Shown here: positions 6,351 to 12,339 of the stretch, piece by piece | Numbering within the stretch: the first letter of the stretch is position 1 | Layout: every line of letters begins with the position of its first letter | Assembly (NCBI GenBank): GCA_035623275.1 | Contig: DASPTT010000014.1 | Span: forward strand, 1 to 17,364 | Length of the DNA: 17,364 nucleotides | Source of the DNA: DASPTT01 sp035623275 | Lineage (GTDB): Bacteria; Actinomycetota; Acidimicrobiia; Acidimicrobiales; UBA8190 | Direction: 5' to 3' | Made by a program: the position numbers and the translations under genes | Notes under the pieces: model-generated | What the model was told of the DNA's origin: nothing | The model's input: the letters and a program-made list of their open reading frames with translations, nothing else | Database searches by the model: none

Positions 6351-7352
6351 ATGGGGCAGGGCAACGGATCTGGGGCCGCCACCATCGAGGTCCGGGACCT
6401 CACCAAGTCCTTCGGGACGCTCGAGGCCGTCCGGGGGGTGACCTTCGACGTGGCGGCGGGTGAGACCTTCGGCTTCCTCGGCCCCAACGGCGCGGGGAAG
6501 TCCACCACGATCTCGATGCTCTGCACCTTGCTGCGCCCGGGATCGGGCGTGGCGCGTGTGGCCGGCTTCGACGTGGCGCTCGAACAGGCCAGCGTGCGCA
6601 AGCACATCGGCCTCGTCTTCCAGGACACGACCCTCGACGACTACCTCACCGCCCAGGAGAACCTCCGCTTCCACGCCGAGCTCTACGGGATCCCCCACGA
6701 GCAGTCGGCCGAGCGCCTCGAAGCGGTGATGCGGATGGTCGGGCTCTGGGAACGGCGGGCCAGCCTGGTGCGGACCTTCTCGGGGGGGATGAAGCGCCGG
6801 CTCGAGATCGCCCGCGGTCTGCTGCACTCGCCACGCGTCCTGTTCCTCGACGAGCCCACCGTCGGCCTCGACCCCCAGACACGCAGCCACATCTGGGGCT
6901 ACATCAACGAGCTCCGCCGCCGCGAGGCGATCACCATGTTCCTCACGACCCATTACATGGACGAGGCCGAGCACTGCGACCGCATCGCCATCATCGACGA
7001 GGGCCGGATCGTGGTGATCGACACCCCCGAAGCGCTCAAGGCCAGTGTGGGACGCGACCGCGTCCAGTTGCACACGGTCGACGACGATGCGGCCATCAGG
7101 GCGCTGCACGAGCGCTTCGGGCTGGAGGCGACCATGAGCGAGGAGGCCGTGACCTTCTACGTGGCGGCCGGCGAGACGTTCGTGCCCCGTCTCTTCGCCG
7201 AGCTCGGGGTGGGGATCTCCTCGGTGAGCATCGCCCGCCCGACGCTCGACGACGTGTTCATGACCTACACGGGCCGGACCATCCGCGACGCCGAGGCGTC
7301 CGCCTCGGAACGCATGGCGGCCCAACCCTGGATGCGGGCGGTGCGGCGATGA
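6351..7352 (+). CDS. ABC transporter ATP-binding protein, DrrA-like
   Basis: A 333-aa ATPase subunit of an ABC-2 type exporter. Walker A is GPNGAGKST (44-52), the Q-loop is VFQD, the ABC signature is FSGGMKRRLEIARG, Walker B is VLFLDEPTVGLD and the switch histidine is in THYMDEAEHCD. After about residue 225 there is a DrrA-type C-terminal domain ending with RPTLDDVFMTYTGRTI, the usual family tail. Together with the downstream permease it should hydrolyse ATP to drive export of a hydrophobic compound or lipid; the substrate is unknown. I chose ATG 6351 over the in-frame GTG 6339 because the GTG lies within the probable -10 box. The stop overlaps the permease start by four bases (ATGA). Confidence 0.95.
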   Translation: MGQGNGSGAATIEVRDLTKSFGTLEAVRGVTFDVAAGETFGFLGPNGAGKSTTISMLCTLLRPGSGVARVAGFDVALEQASVRKHIGLVFQDTTLDDYLTAQENLRFHAELYGIPHEQSAERLEAVMRMVGLWERRASLVRTFSGGMKRRLEIARGLLHSPRVLFLDEPTVGLDPQTRSHIWGYINELRRREAITMFLTTHYMDEAEHCDRIAIIDEGRIVVIDTPEALKASVGRDRVQLHTVDDDAAIRALHERFGLEATMSEEAVTFYVAAGETFVPRLFAELGVGISSVSIARPTLDDVFMTYTGRTIRDAEASASERMAAQPWMRAVRR

Positions 7353-8278
7353 CGGAGACGGCGGACCCCGCCGCGCCGACCCCGGCACCGGCACTCGAGG
7401 CCTCGCACCGCCCCCCGCGGGCGGCGACCGCCGCCGTTCGGGTCGCCGGCGGCCGGTGGCAGGACGACGTGCGAGCCGTGCGGGTGGTCTGGAAGCGGGA
7501 GCTGATCCGGTTCGGGCGCAACCGGATGCGCATCGTGACGTCGCTGGTCCAGCCCGTGCTCTTCCTGTTCGTCCTCGGCACCGGGCTCTCGGCCATGATC
7601 TCGCGCGGGTTGCCCATCCGCGGCCATGTGAACTTCCGGACGTTCATCTTCCCCGGCGTGGTGGCGATGACCATCCTGTTCACGTCGATCTTCTCGGCGG
7701 TGTCGATCGTCTGGGACCGGGAATTCGGGTTCCTGCGCGAGATGCTCGTCGCACCGGTGCGCCGCGGCGCCCTGGTCTCGGGCAAGTGCGCCGGGGGCGC
7801 GACGGTGGCGACCATCCAGGGGACGATCATGCTGGCGCTGGCCGGACTGGTCGGCATCCCCTACACGCCCGCGCTCCTCCTGAGCCTGTTCGGGATGATG
7901 CTGCTGGCCGCCATCGCCATCACGGCGTTCGGCACCGCGCTGGCGTCGCGCATGGCGCAGGTCGAGTCGTTCCAGGTCGTGATGCAGTTCGTGGTGCTGC
8001 CGCTGTTCTTCCTCTCGGGCGCGCTCTTCGCGCTGCGGAACCTGCCGGGATGGCTGACCGTGCTCACCAAGCTCGACCCGCTGACCTATGTCGTCGACCC
8101 CATGCGGCGCACCGTGTTCGAGTACGTGCCCACCACGCCGGCGGTACGCCACGTCTTCGACGTGCCGGTGACCTGGGGCTCGTGGGTGGTGCCGGTACCG
8201 GTCGAGCTGGCGCTGGTCGCGGCCTTCGGCGCGACGATGCTCGGGGTGGCCGTGGCCAACTTCTCGAAGGTGGACTAG
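7349..8278 (+). CDS. ABC-2 type transporter permease
   Basis: The 309-aa membrane partner of the preceding ATPase. After a proline/alanine-rich cytosolic N-terminus (about 50 residues) comes VWKRELIRFGRNRMRIVTSLVQPVLFLFVLGTGL, the amphipathic helix and first membrane segment of ABC-2 permeases. About five further hydrophobic segments follow: FPGVVAMTILFTSIFSAV, a segment near IMLALAGLVGI, LLLSLFGMMLLAAIAITAFG, VVMQFVVLPLFFLSGALFAL and VELALVAAFGATMLGVAVANF. FFLSGALFALRNLPGWL and the following DPLTYVVDPMR are typical family signatures. The ATG at 7349 overlaps the ATPase stop. The gene converges with whiB. Drug, lipid or glycan export are all possible. Confidence 0.93.
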   Translation: MTETADPAAPTPAPALEASHRPPRAATAAVRVAGGRWQDDVRAVRVVWKRELIRFGRNRMRIVTSLVQPVLFLFVLGTGLSAMISRGLPIRGHVNFRTFIFPGVVAMTILFTSIFSAVSIVWDREFGFLREMLVAPVRRGALVSGKCAGGATVATIQGTIMLALAGLVGIPYTPALLLSLFGMMLLAAIAITAFGTALASRMAQVESFQVVMQFVVLPLFFLSGALFALRNLPGWLTVLTKLDPLTYVVDPMRRTVFEYVPTTPAVRHVFDVPVTWGSWVVPVPVELALVAAFGATMLGVAVANFSKVD

Positions 8279-8285
8279 CGGCTGC

Positions 8286-8321
8286 GGACCAGGGGCGGGC
8301 CCGGGACCAGGGGCGGGCCCG
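8286..8321. repeat. Perfect tandem duplication, 2 x 18 bp
   Basis: Two identical adjacent 18-bp copies (8286-8303 and 8304-8321), each containing GGGGCGGGCCC, lie 7 bp after the permease stop in the 75-bp convergent gap before the whiB stop. This looks like a recent slippage duplication. The G- and C-rich units may also fold. Confidence 0.85.
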
Positions 8322-8333
8322 GGGCGAGGACGG

Positions 8334-8346
8334 CCCCGCGACGGGG
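8334..8346. terminator. Short GC hairpin between permease and whiB
   Basis: CCCCG (8334-8338) and CGGGG (8342-8346) form a 5-bp stem with loop CGA, 7 bp beyond the whiB stop and downstream of the permease gene. It could terminate either transcript. It is short and has no T-run. Confidence 0.3.
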
Positions 8347-8353
8347 ATGTCGT

Positions 8354-8599
8354 CTACGCCGACTTGCGCCGCTGGCGGATGATCCGGCGCCGTTCGCGCT
8401 CGGTGGCGCCGCCCCAGACCCCTTCGCGCTCGCGATTGGCCAGTGCATGCTCCAGGCATGCCTGACGCACCGGGCACATCTCGCAGATCGCCTTGGCCTC
8501 CTCGGCGTCCTCGTCGGTCACCGGGAAGAAGATCTCGGGGTCGATGCCCCGACAGGCGGCTCGCTTGCGCCAGATTGCGGCGGTCGATGGGGCGGTCAT
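8354..8599 (-). CDS. WhiB-family iron-sulfur transcriptional regulator
   Basis: An 81-aa WhiB-like protein. The four cluster cysteines are C16, C39, C42 and C48 in the family arrangement (C, then CEMC, then C five residues later: CxxCx5C). The beta-turn motif GVWGG is at 60-64, followed by a basic tail RERRRIIRQRRKS that contacts DNA. WhiB proteins are restricted to actinobacteria and their phages. They bind a [4Fe-4S] cluster and act with the primary sigma factor in redox, nitric oxide or cell-division control; the subgroup is not clear to me. ATG 8597-8599 is preferred because GAGGAA (8609-8614) lies 9 nt upstream; the in-frame GTG at 8606-8608 directly abuts that site. The gene is convergent with the exporter. 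Confidence 0.96.
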   Translation of the reverse strand: MTAPSTAAIWRKRAACRGIDPEIFFPVTDEDAEEAKAICEMCPVRQACLEHALANREREGVWGGATERERRRIIRQRRKSA

Positions 8600-8625
8600 T
8601 GGGGTCACTTCCTCAGCTGCTGTTC

Positions 8626-8631
8626 AGTATC
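8626..8631 (-). promoter_or_regulatory. Candidate -10 box for whiB
   Basis: GATACT on the minus strand would start a transcript near 8620, giving a leader of about 20 nt that includes the GAGGAA ribosome site. A related box, CATACT, lies on the same strand at 8734-8729. No good -35 hexamer was seen. The rest of 8632-8807 contains no gene that I can support; a 16-codon frame at 8723-8773 is probably chance. Confidence 0.35.
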
Positions 8632-8807
8632 CGTCGTCGCTCTACGTTTCGTGGTCTGCTGAATTCCTACCAATTCACCCTGTGACCAGGGACAATGGTG
8701 CCCCGGACAGGAAAACGGCGGAATGAACAGTATGGACCACGGCGCGGTGCCCTGTCCAGATCCTCCCTGGTAGGGGGCCAGTCAGTACGACCAGTGCGTC
8801 GGCAAAC

Positions 8808-8820
8808 GCTCAGAGTGAGC
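8808..8820 (-). terminator. Hairpin at the end of the DUF3501 gene
   Basis: GCTCA and TGAGC form a perfect 5-bp stem with a 3-nt loop directly at the stop of the DUF3501 gene. On the minus strand it is followed by GTTTGCC, a weak T-rich tail. It plausibly ends the PerR-rubrerythrin-DUF3501 transcript. Confidence 0.4.
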
Positions 8821-9455
8821 TAGCCGCGTAGGTCGTCCAGGAGCTCGTCACGCGTGGCGTCGGCGAGCTCCGCCGACGCCGAGTACGCCGGGTGGTCCAC
8901 GGCCAGACACACCGGGCCCAGGGCGAAGCGCTCCACGAGGGCCGGGGTCAGCCGGAAGCGCAGATAGTGAACGGTGGCGGTCACGTCGCTGCGGGTCAGT
9001 GCGGCCTCGTGCTCTTCCTCGGGCTCGCCCCGCACGCGCTCGGCACCCCCGGCCGGGTCGCCGATCTCCAGCGCCATGTGGTGCTCCACCCCGACCAGCT
9101 TCGGCAGCCACTCGCGCAGCATGGCCTCGTCGGTCAGCTCGATGAACGCGGTAGCCGACAGCTCACCGGGCCCGGGGATGAGGGGGTTGTAGGCGTCGAG
9201 CTCCGACTGCACCTGGGCGTCGGTGAGCATCCGCTCGGCCCGGACCATCTCCTGGACCTGGAAGCGGACAGTCTCGCGGTTCTCGAAGACGACCGAGACG
9301 ATCGGCCCGACGGCGACCCGACGCCGCCGCTTGAGCGCGATGATCCGGCTGCGCATCTCCTCGCGCAGGTGCTCGTAGGCGCGCAGGTCGTAGATGTCGT
9401 CCAGGGTCAGGCGCCGGCTGCCGAACGGATCGTCTTCGTGTGGGAAGGGGCTCAT
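8820..9455 (-). CDS. DUF3501 family protein
   Basis: A 211-aa protein that I recognise as DUF3501. Diagnostic stretches are LTLDDIYDLRAYEHLREEMRSRIIALKRRRRVAVGPIVSVVFENRETVRFQVQEMVRAER, ELDAYNPLIPGPGELSATAFIEL, and the C-terminal HYLRFRLTPALVERFALGPVCLAVDHPAY. The biochemical role is not known. In other bacteria, from memory, DUF3501 genes commonly sit beside a rubrerythrin and a GlpC/HdrD-like Fe-S protein. Here the rubrerythrin is present but no Fe-S protein is. The ATG at 9453-9455 gives the usual N-terminus and has GGAG 4 nt upstream; in-frame codons further upstream would run into the strong hairpin at 9474-9507. Transcription probably continues from the rubrerythrin gene, 60 bp away, at a level set by that hairpin. 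Confidence 0.88.
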   Translation of the reverse strand: MSPFPHEDDPFGSRRLTLDDIYDLRAYEHLREEMRSRIIALKRRRRVAVGPIVSVVFENRETVRFQVQEMVRAERMLTDAQVQSELDAYNPLIPGPGELSATAFIELTDEAMLREWLPKLVGVEHHMALEIGDPAGGAERVRGEPEEEHEAALTRSDVTATVHYLRFRLTPALVERFALGPVCLAVDHPAYSASAELADATRDELLDDLRG

Positions 9456-9473
9456 CGTGCTCCACCAATCGGC

Positions 9474-9507
9474 GCGACCGGGGCGGGCCAGCACCCGCCC
9501 CGGTCGC
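9474..9507 (-). terminator. Strong 14-bp hairpin between rubrerythrin and DUF3501
   Basis: A perfect 14-bp inverted repeat (9474-9487 with 9494-9507) separated by six bases. It lies 8 bp after the rubrerythrin stop and 18 bp before the DUF3501 start. There is no T-run after it. It may be a partial terminator or an RNA-stabilising element that makes rubrerythrin mRNA more abundant than DUF3501 mRNA. Confidence 0.6.
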
Positions 9508-9515
9508 CACCACGC

Positions 9516-9935
9516 TCAGCCGATCGACTTGAGGCCCTCGGTGAAGCGGCCCGCGTGGCTCTTCTCGGCTCGTGCCAGGGTCTCGAGCCACTCGGCGATC
9601 TCCTCGAAGCCCTCGTCACGGGCGGTACGGGCGAAGCCCGGGTACATCTCGGTGTACTCGTAAGTCTCGCCCTCGATGGCGGACTTCAGGTTGTCGGCTG
9701 TCGAGCCGACCGGCACGCCGGTGACCGGATCGCCGACCTCCTTGAGGAAGTCGAAATGTCCGAAGGCGTGGCCCGTCTCACCTTCGGCGACCGAGCGGAA
9801 CAGGGCGGCGACGTCCGGGTAGCCCTCGACATCCGCCTTCTGGGCGAAGTAGAGGTACCGGCGGTTCGCCTGGCTCTCGCCGGCGAAGGCCTCTTTCAGG
9901 TTCGCCTCGGTCTTGGTTCCCTTCAATCCGGGCAC
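9516..9935 (-). CDS. Rubrerythrin without a rubredoxin domain (diiron peroxidase)
   Basis: A 139-aa four-helix-bundle protein. All seven diiron ligands known from Desulfovibrio rubrerythrin can be placed: E20 (AGESQAN), E53 and H56 (EGETGH), E90 and E93 (GETYEYTEMYP), E124 and H127 (AEKSH). The C-terminal rubredoxin FeS4 domain with its two CxxC knuckles is absent, the protein ending 12 residues after H127. Rubrerythrins reduce hydrogen peroxide in the cytosol; without rubredoxin an outside electron donor is needed. The GTG at 9933-9935 is supported by AAGGAG elements just upstream, the nearest GGAG 4 nt away. It follows the Fur-family gene by 24 bp, so peroxide-responsive co-regulation is likely. 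Confidence 0.95.
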   Translation of the reverse strand: MPGLKGTKTEANLKEAFAGESQANRRYLYFAQKADVEGYPDVAALFRSVAEGETGHAFGHFDFLKEVGDPVTGVPVGSTADNLKSAIEGETYEYTEMYPGFARTARDEGFEEIAEWLETLARAEKSHAGRFTEGLKSIG

Positions 9936-9959
9936 GATGCTCCTTCTCCTTTCGCATGC

Positions 9960-10421
9960 CTAGGCATGATGGTTCTGCTTGTGAGCTGTCCGGCCGGCGC
10001 CGCTGCGGCGGCACGTGGCGCACACGCCGCGGAAGACGACCTCCGCCTCCCCGACGCTGAAGCCTTCGTCCGCCCCCTCGGGGACGACGACGGTGCTGTA
10101 GTCGGCGTGGAGGTCGCGCACCTTGCCGCAGCGACGGCACACGAGGTGGTGGTGCACGCCCTCGACGTTGGGGTCGAAACGCGTCCTCCCCGTCCCGAGG
10201 TCGAGCGCGGCGATCTCCCCCAGGGCGGCGAGCTCGTGGAGCGTCTGGTAGACGGTCTTGAGCGAGATCGTCTCCATCTCCCGACGTGCGGCGGCGTAGA
10301 CCGCCTCGGCCGTCGGGTGCGAGGCATCGCCCTCGAGCACGCGGAAGATGCACTGGCGCTGGGCCGTGACCTTGCGTCCGTGCTCGCGAAACAGCAGGGT
10401 CAGCTCGTCGGGGGACCGCAC
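9960..10421 (-). CDS. Fur-family metalloregulator, PerR type
   Basis: A 153-aa repressor. The winged helix covers about residues 1-80, with recognition region SLKTVYQTLHELAALGEI. The metal ligands match Bacillus PerR position by position: His35, Asp83, His90/His92 and Asp103 for the regulatory iron site, and Cys95, Cys98, Cys134, Cys137 for structural zinc. The aspartate in CGKVRDLH corresponds to PerR Asp104, where Fur usually has glutamate, favouring peroxide sensing by His oxidation. The direct downstream neighbour is rubrerythrin, a peroxide reductase, which supports this. The GTG at 10419-10421 is preferred: TATCGT ends 7 nt before it and there is no Shine-Dalgarno. The frame remains open further upstream through chance high-GC read-through. 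Metal choice (Fe or Mn) is not determinable. Confidence 0.93.
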   Translation of the reverse strand: MRSPDELTLLFREHGRKVTAQRQCIFRVLEGDASHPTAEAVYAAARREMETISLKTVYQTLHELAALGEIAALDLGTGRTRFDPNVEGVHHHLVCRRCGKVRDLHADYSTVVVPEGADEGFSVGEAEVVFRGVCATCRRSGAGRTAHKQNHHA

Positions 10422-10428
10422 GCGCCGA

Positions 10429-10457
10429 ACGATATCACCAATGATTGTTTCTTGACA
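10429..10457 (-). promoter_or_regulatory. perR promoter with candidate AT-rich operator
   Basis: TATCGT (10434-10429, minus strand) is the -10-like box, 7 nt before the GTG start. The adjoining stretch is unusually AT-rich for this window and contains the perfect palindrome CAATGATTG (10439-10447), extendable to an imperfect 7-1-7 repeat (10436-10450, five of seven matched). Fur and PerR operators have such a 7-1-7 form, and its position within the promoter would give autorepression. The site is inferred, not known. Confidence 0.5.
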
Positions 10458-10490
10458 TCGGTTGTCGAAGACGCGCGCAGCGTTGGCGTG

Positions 10491-10532
10491 CCCGCGCCGC
10501 CGGTGGGCGCGCCCGCGCCGCCGGTGGGCGCG
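10491..10532. repeat. Perfect tandem duplication, 2 x 21 bp, upstream of glpD
   Basis: Positions 10491-10511 and 10512-10532 are identical. The duplication lies in the 154-bp divergent region between perR and glpD, and a further partial unit (CCCGGGTGG) follows. A length that is a multiple of three would keep an overlapping frame open, but no coding sequence there looks real. Confidence 0.85.
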
Positions 10533-10563
10533 CCCGGGTGGTGGCGCCCGCTGCTCCCTGTGG

Positions 10564-10569
10564 CAGGCT
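10564..10569 (+). promoter_or_regulatory. Possible -10 box of the glpD operon
   Basis: CAGGCT is followed by 6 nt and the GTG at 10576. It differs by one base from the TAnnnT form seen before other operon-leading genes here (compare TAGGCT before 3487). No ribosome site is present, in keeping with a leaderless transcript. Confidence 0.3.
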
Positions 10570-10575
10570 GAGCAC

Positions 10576-12339
10576 GTGCCCGCGGCCGACCCTGCCCCCG
10601 CTGCCGGCGCGCGGCCCCGGCCCGGCTTCGACCGGGCCGAGTCCTTGCGTCGCCTGGGCGAGGAGCGCTTCGACGTCCTCGTGGTCGGCGGGGGTATCAC
10701 CGGCGCAGGGGTGGCACTCGACGCCGCCGCCCGGGGCCTGCGCACCGCCCTGGTCGAGCGCGACGACGTCGCCTCGGGCACCTCGTCGCGGTCCTCGAAG
10801 ATGGTGCACGGCGGCCTCCGCTACCTCCAGCAGCGGGACTTCCGGCTCGTCTACGAGGCGCTGCACGAGCGTCAACGGCTGCTCGAGAACGCGCCGCACC
10901 TGGTGTCGCCGCTCGCCTTCCTGATCCCCCTGTTCGGTCGCGACGGGGTGGTGCAGAAGAGCGTGGCCCGGGCCTACTCCTCGGCGCTGTGGCTCTACGA
11001 CCTGACCGGCGGGCTCCGCATCGGCAAGCGCCACCGCCGCATCGACCGGGCCGAGGCGCTGGCCCACCTGCCCACGCTGCGCACCGAGCAGCTGGTGGCC
11101 GGCTTCCTCTACTACGACGCCCGGGCCGACGACGCCCGCCTCACCCTGGCGGTGGCGCGCACGGCGGCCCTCGACCACGGCGCGGTGGTGGCCAACCACG
11201 CCGAGGTCACCGGTCTGCTGCGCGACGAGCGGGGGCACGTCGTGGGCGCGCGGGTGCGCTCGACGCTCGGGGGCGCCGGCGCCGGCCCGGGCGCCGGCGC
11301 CGGGCGCGAGCAGATCGAGGTGCGGGCCGCGGTCGTGGTCAACGCCACGGGGGTCTGGGCCGACGACCTGCGGGCCATGGAGGAAGGGGCCCACCCTCGG
11401 TCCCTGCGGCCGGCGAAGGGCGTGCACGTCACCGTGCCTGCGGCGCGTCTTCCCGCCGACATCGCGGCGGTCATCCCGGTCCCGAGGGACCGGCGCTCCA
11501 TCTTCGTCGTCCCCTGGCCCGACGGCGAGGACGTCTACCTGGGGACGACCGACACCGACTGGGACGGGCCCCTCGACGATCCCGCGTGCCTGCCCGACGA
11601 TGTCGACTACATCCTCGACGCGGCCAACGGCGTGGTCACCGAGCCGCTGCGCCGCAGCGACGTGACCGGCGTGTGGGCGGGGGTCCGTCCCTTGCTCGTG
11701 CCGCCGGCGGGGCACCACGTCAGCGCGCGCACGGCCGACATGTCCCGCCGGCACACCGTGCGGGTCTCCCCCCACGGCCTCGTCACCGTCACCGGCGGCA
11801 AGCTCACGACGTACCGGCGCATGGCGCAGGACACGGTGGACGCGGCGGTGCGGCTCCTCGGGCACCGGGCACCGCCCGGCGCGCAGCGCTGCCCCACGCG
11901 CACGATGCCGCTGCGCGGGGCCGCCGGGCTCGACGCCGCCCGGGCGGCGCTGGCCGCCTCGGGGCTGACCCTCGACCGGCAGGCCGCGCTGCTGGCCCGC
12001 CACGGCGGCGAGGCGCCGGCGGTGCTCGCCTTGGCCGAGGGCCGCCCGGACCTGCTCGAGCCGCTCGTCGACGGCCTGGCCCAGCTGCGGGTGGAGGCGG
12101 TCTGGGCCGTCCAGGAGGAGATGGCCTGCACGGTCGACGACGTGCTCTCGCGCCGGACCCGGGCGCTGCTGCGCCGCGCCGAGGCCGCGGCGTCGGCCGC
12201 GCCGGGTGTGGCCGATCTGTTGGCCCCCCTCTGGGGCCGCCCGGCCGACGAGGTCGCCGCCGACGCGGCCGAGTTCTCCCGGGCCGCGCGCGCCGGGTTG
12301 GCGCGCGCGGGCATACCGGTGGAGGAGCGTCGCACATGA
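10576..12339 (+). CDS. glpD: FAD-dependent glycerol-3-phosphate dehydrogenase
   Basis: A 587-aa membrane-associated flavoenzyme that oxidises sn-glycerol-3-phosphate to dihydroxyacetone phosphate and feeds the quinone pool. The FAD-binding Rossmann motif is VVGGGITGAG (36-45), followed by the family block VERDDVASGTSSRSSKMVHGGLRYLQQ. Other landmarks are NATGVWADD, VYLGTTDTDWDGPLDDP and TVTGGKLTTYRRMAQDTVDAA, then a helical C-terminal domain. Length is close to mycobacterial GlpD. A low-complexity insertion GGAGAGPGAGAG (232-243) is unusual. The GTG at 10576 is chosen for the CAGGCT box 6 nt upstream and because upstream codons fall in the 21-bp repeat. The stop overlaps the next gene by ATGA. 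It converts the phosphorylated product expected from a glycerol kinase into DHAP, the precursor of ether-lipid synthesis. Confidence 0.95.
   Translation: MPAADPAPAAGARPRPGFDRAESLRRLGEERFDVLVVGGGITGAGVALDAAARGLRTALVERDDVASGTSSRSSKMVHGGLRYLQQRDFRLVYEALHERQRLLENAPHLVSPLAFLIPLFGRDGVVQKSVARAYSSALWLYDLTGGLRIGKRHRRIDRAEALAHLPTLRTEQLVAGFLYYDARADDARLTLAVARTAALDHGAVVANHAEVTGLLRDERGHVVGARVRSTLGGAGAGPGAGAGREQIEVRAAVVVNATGVWADDLRAMEEGAHPRSLRPAKGVHVTVPAARLPADIAAVIPVPRDRRSIFVVPWPDGEDVYLGTTDTDWDGPLDDPACLPDDVDYILDAANGVVTEPLRRSDVTGVWAGVRPLLVPPAGHHVSARTADMSRRHTVRVSPHGLVTVTGGKLTTYRRMAQDTVDAAVRLLGHRAPPGAQRCPTRTMPLRGAAGLDAARAALAASGLTLDRQAALLARHGGEAPAVLALAEGRPDLLEPLVDGLAQLRVEAVWAVQEEMACTVDDVLSRRTRALLRRAEAAASAAPGVADLLAPLWGRPADEVAADAAEFSRAARAGLARAGIPVEERRT
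11269..11304 (+). repeat. GC palindromic simple-sequence insertion inside glpD
   Basis: Two copies of the self-complementary 12-mer GGCGCCGGCGCC (11272-11283 and 11290-11301) separated by GGCCCG encode a Gly/Ala/Pro stretch, residues 232-243 of GlpD. It is probably a flexible surface loop that grew by slippage. Confidence 0.8.

Noticed and set aside
8723..8773. Sixteen-codon plus-strand frame (MNSMDH...) as a leader peptide
   Set aside because: There is no ribosome site and no downstream gene on that strand to regulate; chance in a 200-bp gap.
10452..10457. Consensus TTGACA as a -35 box for glpD
   Set aside because: No -10-like hexamer occurs 16-18 nt downstream, and the CAGGCT box near the glpD start is more than 100 bp away.
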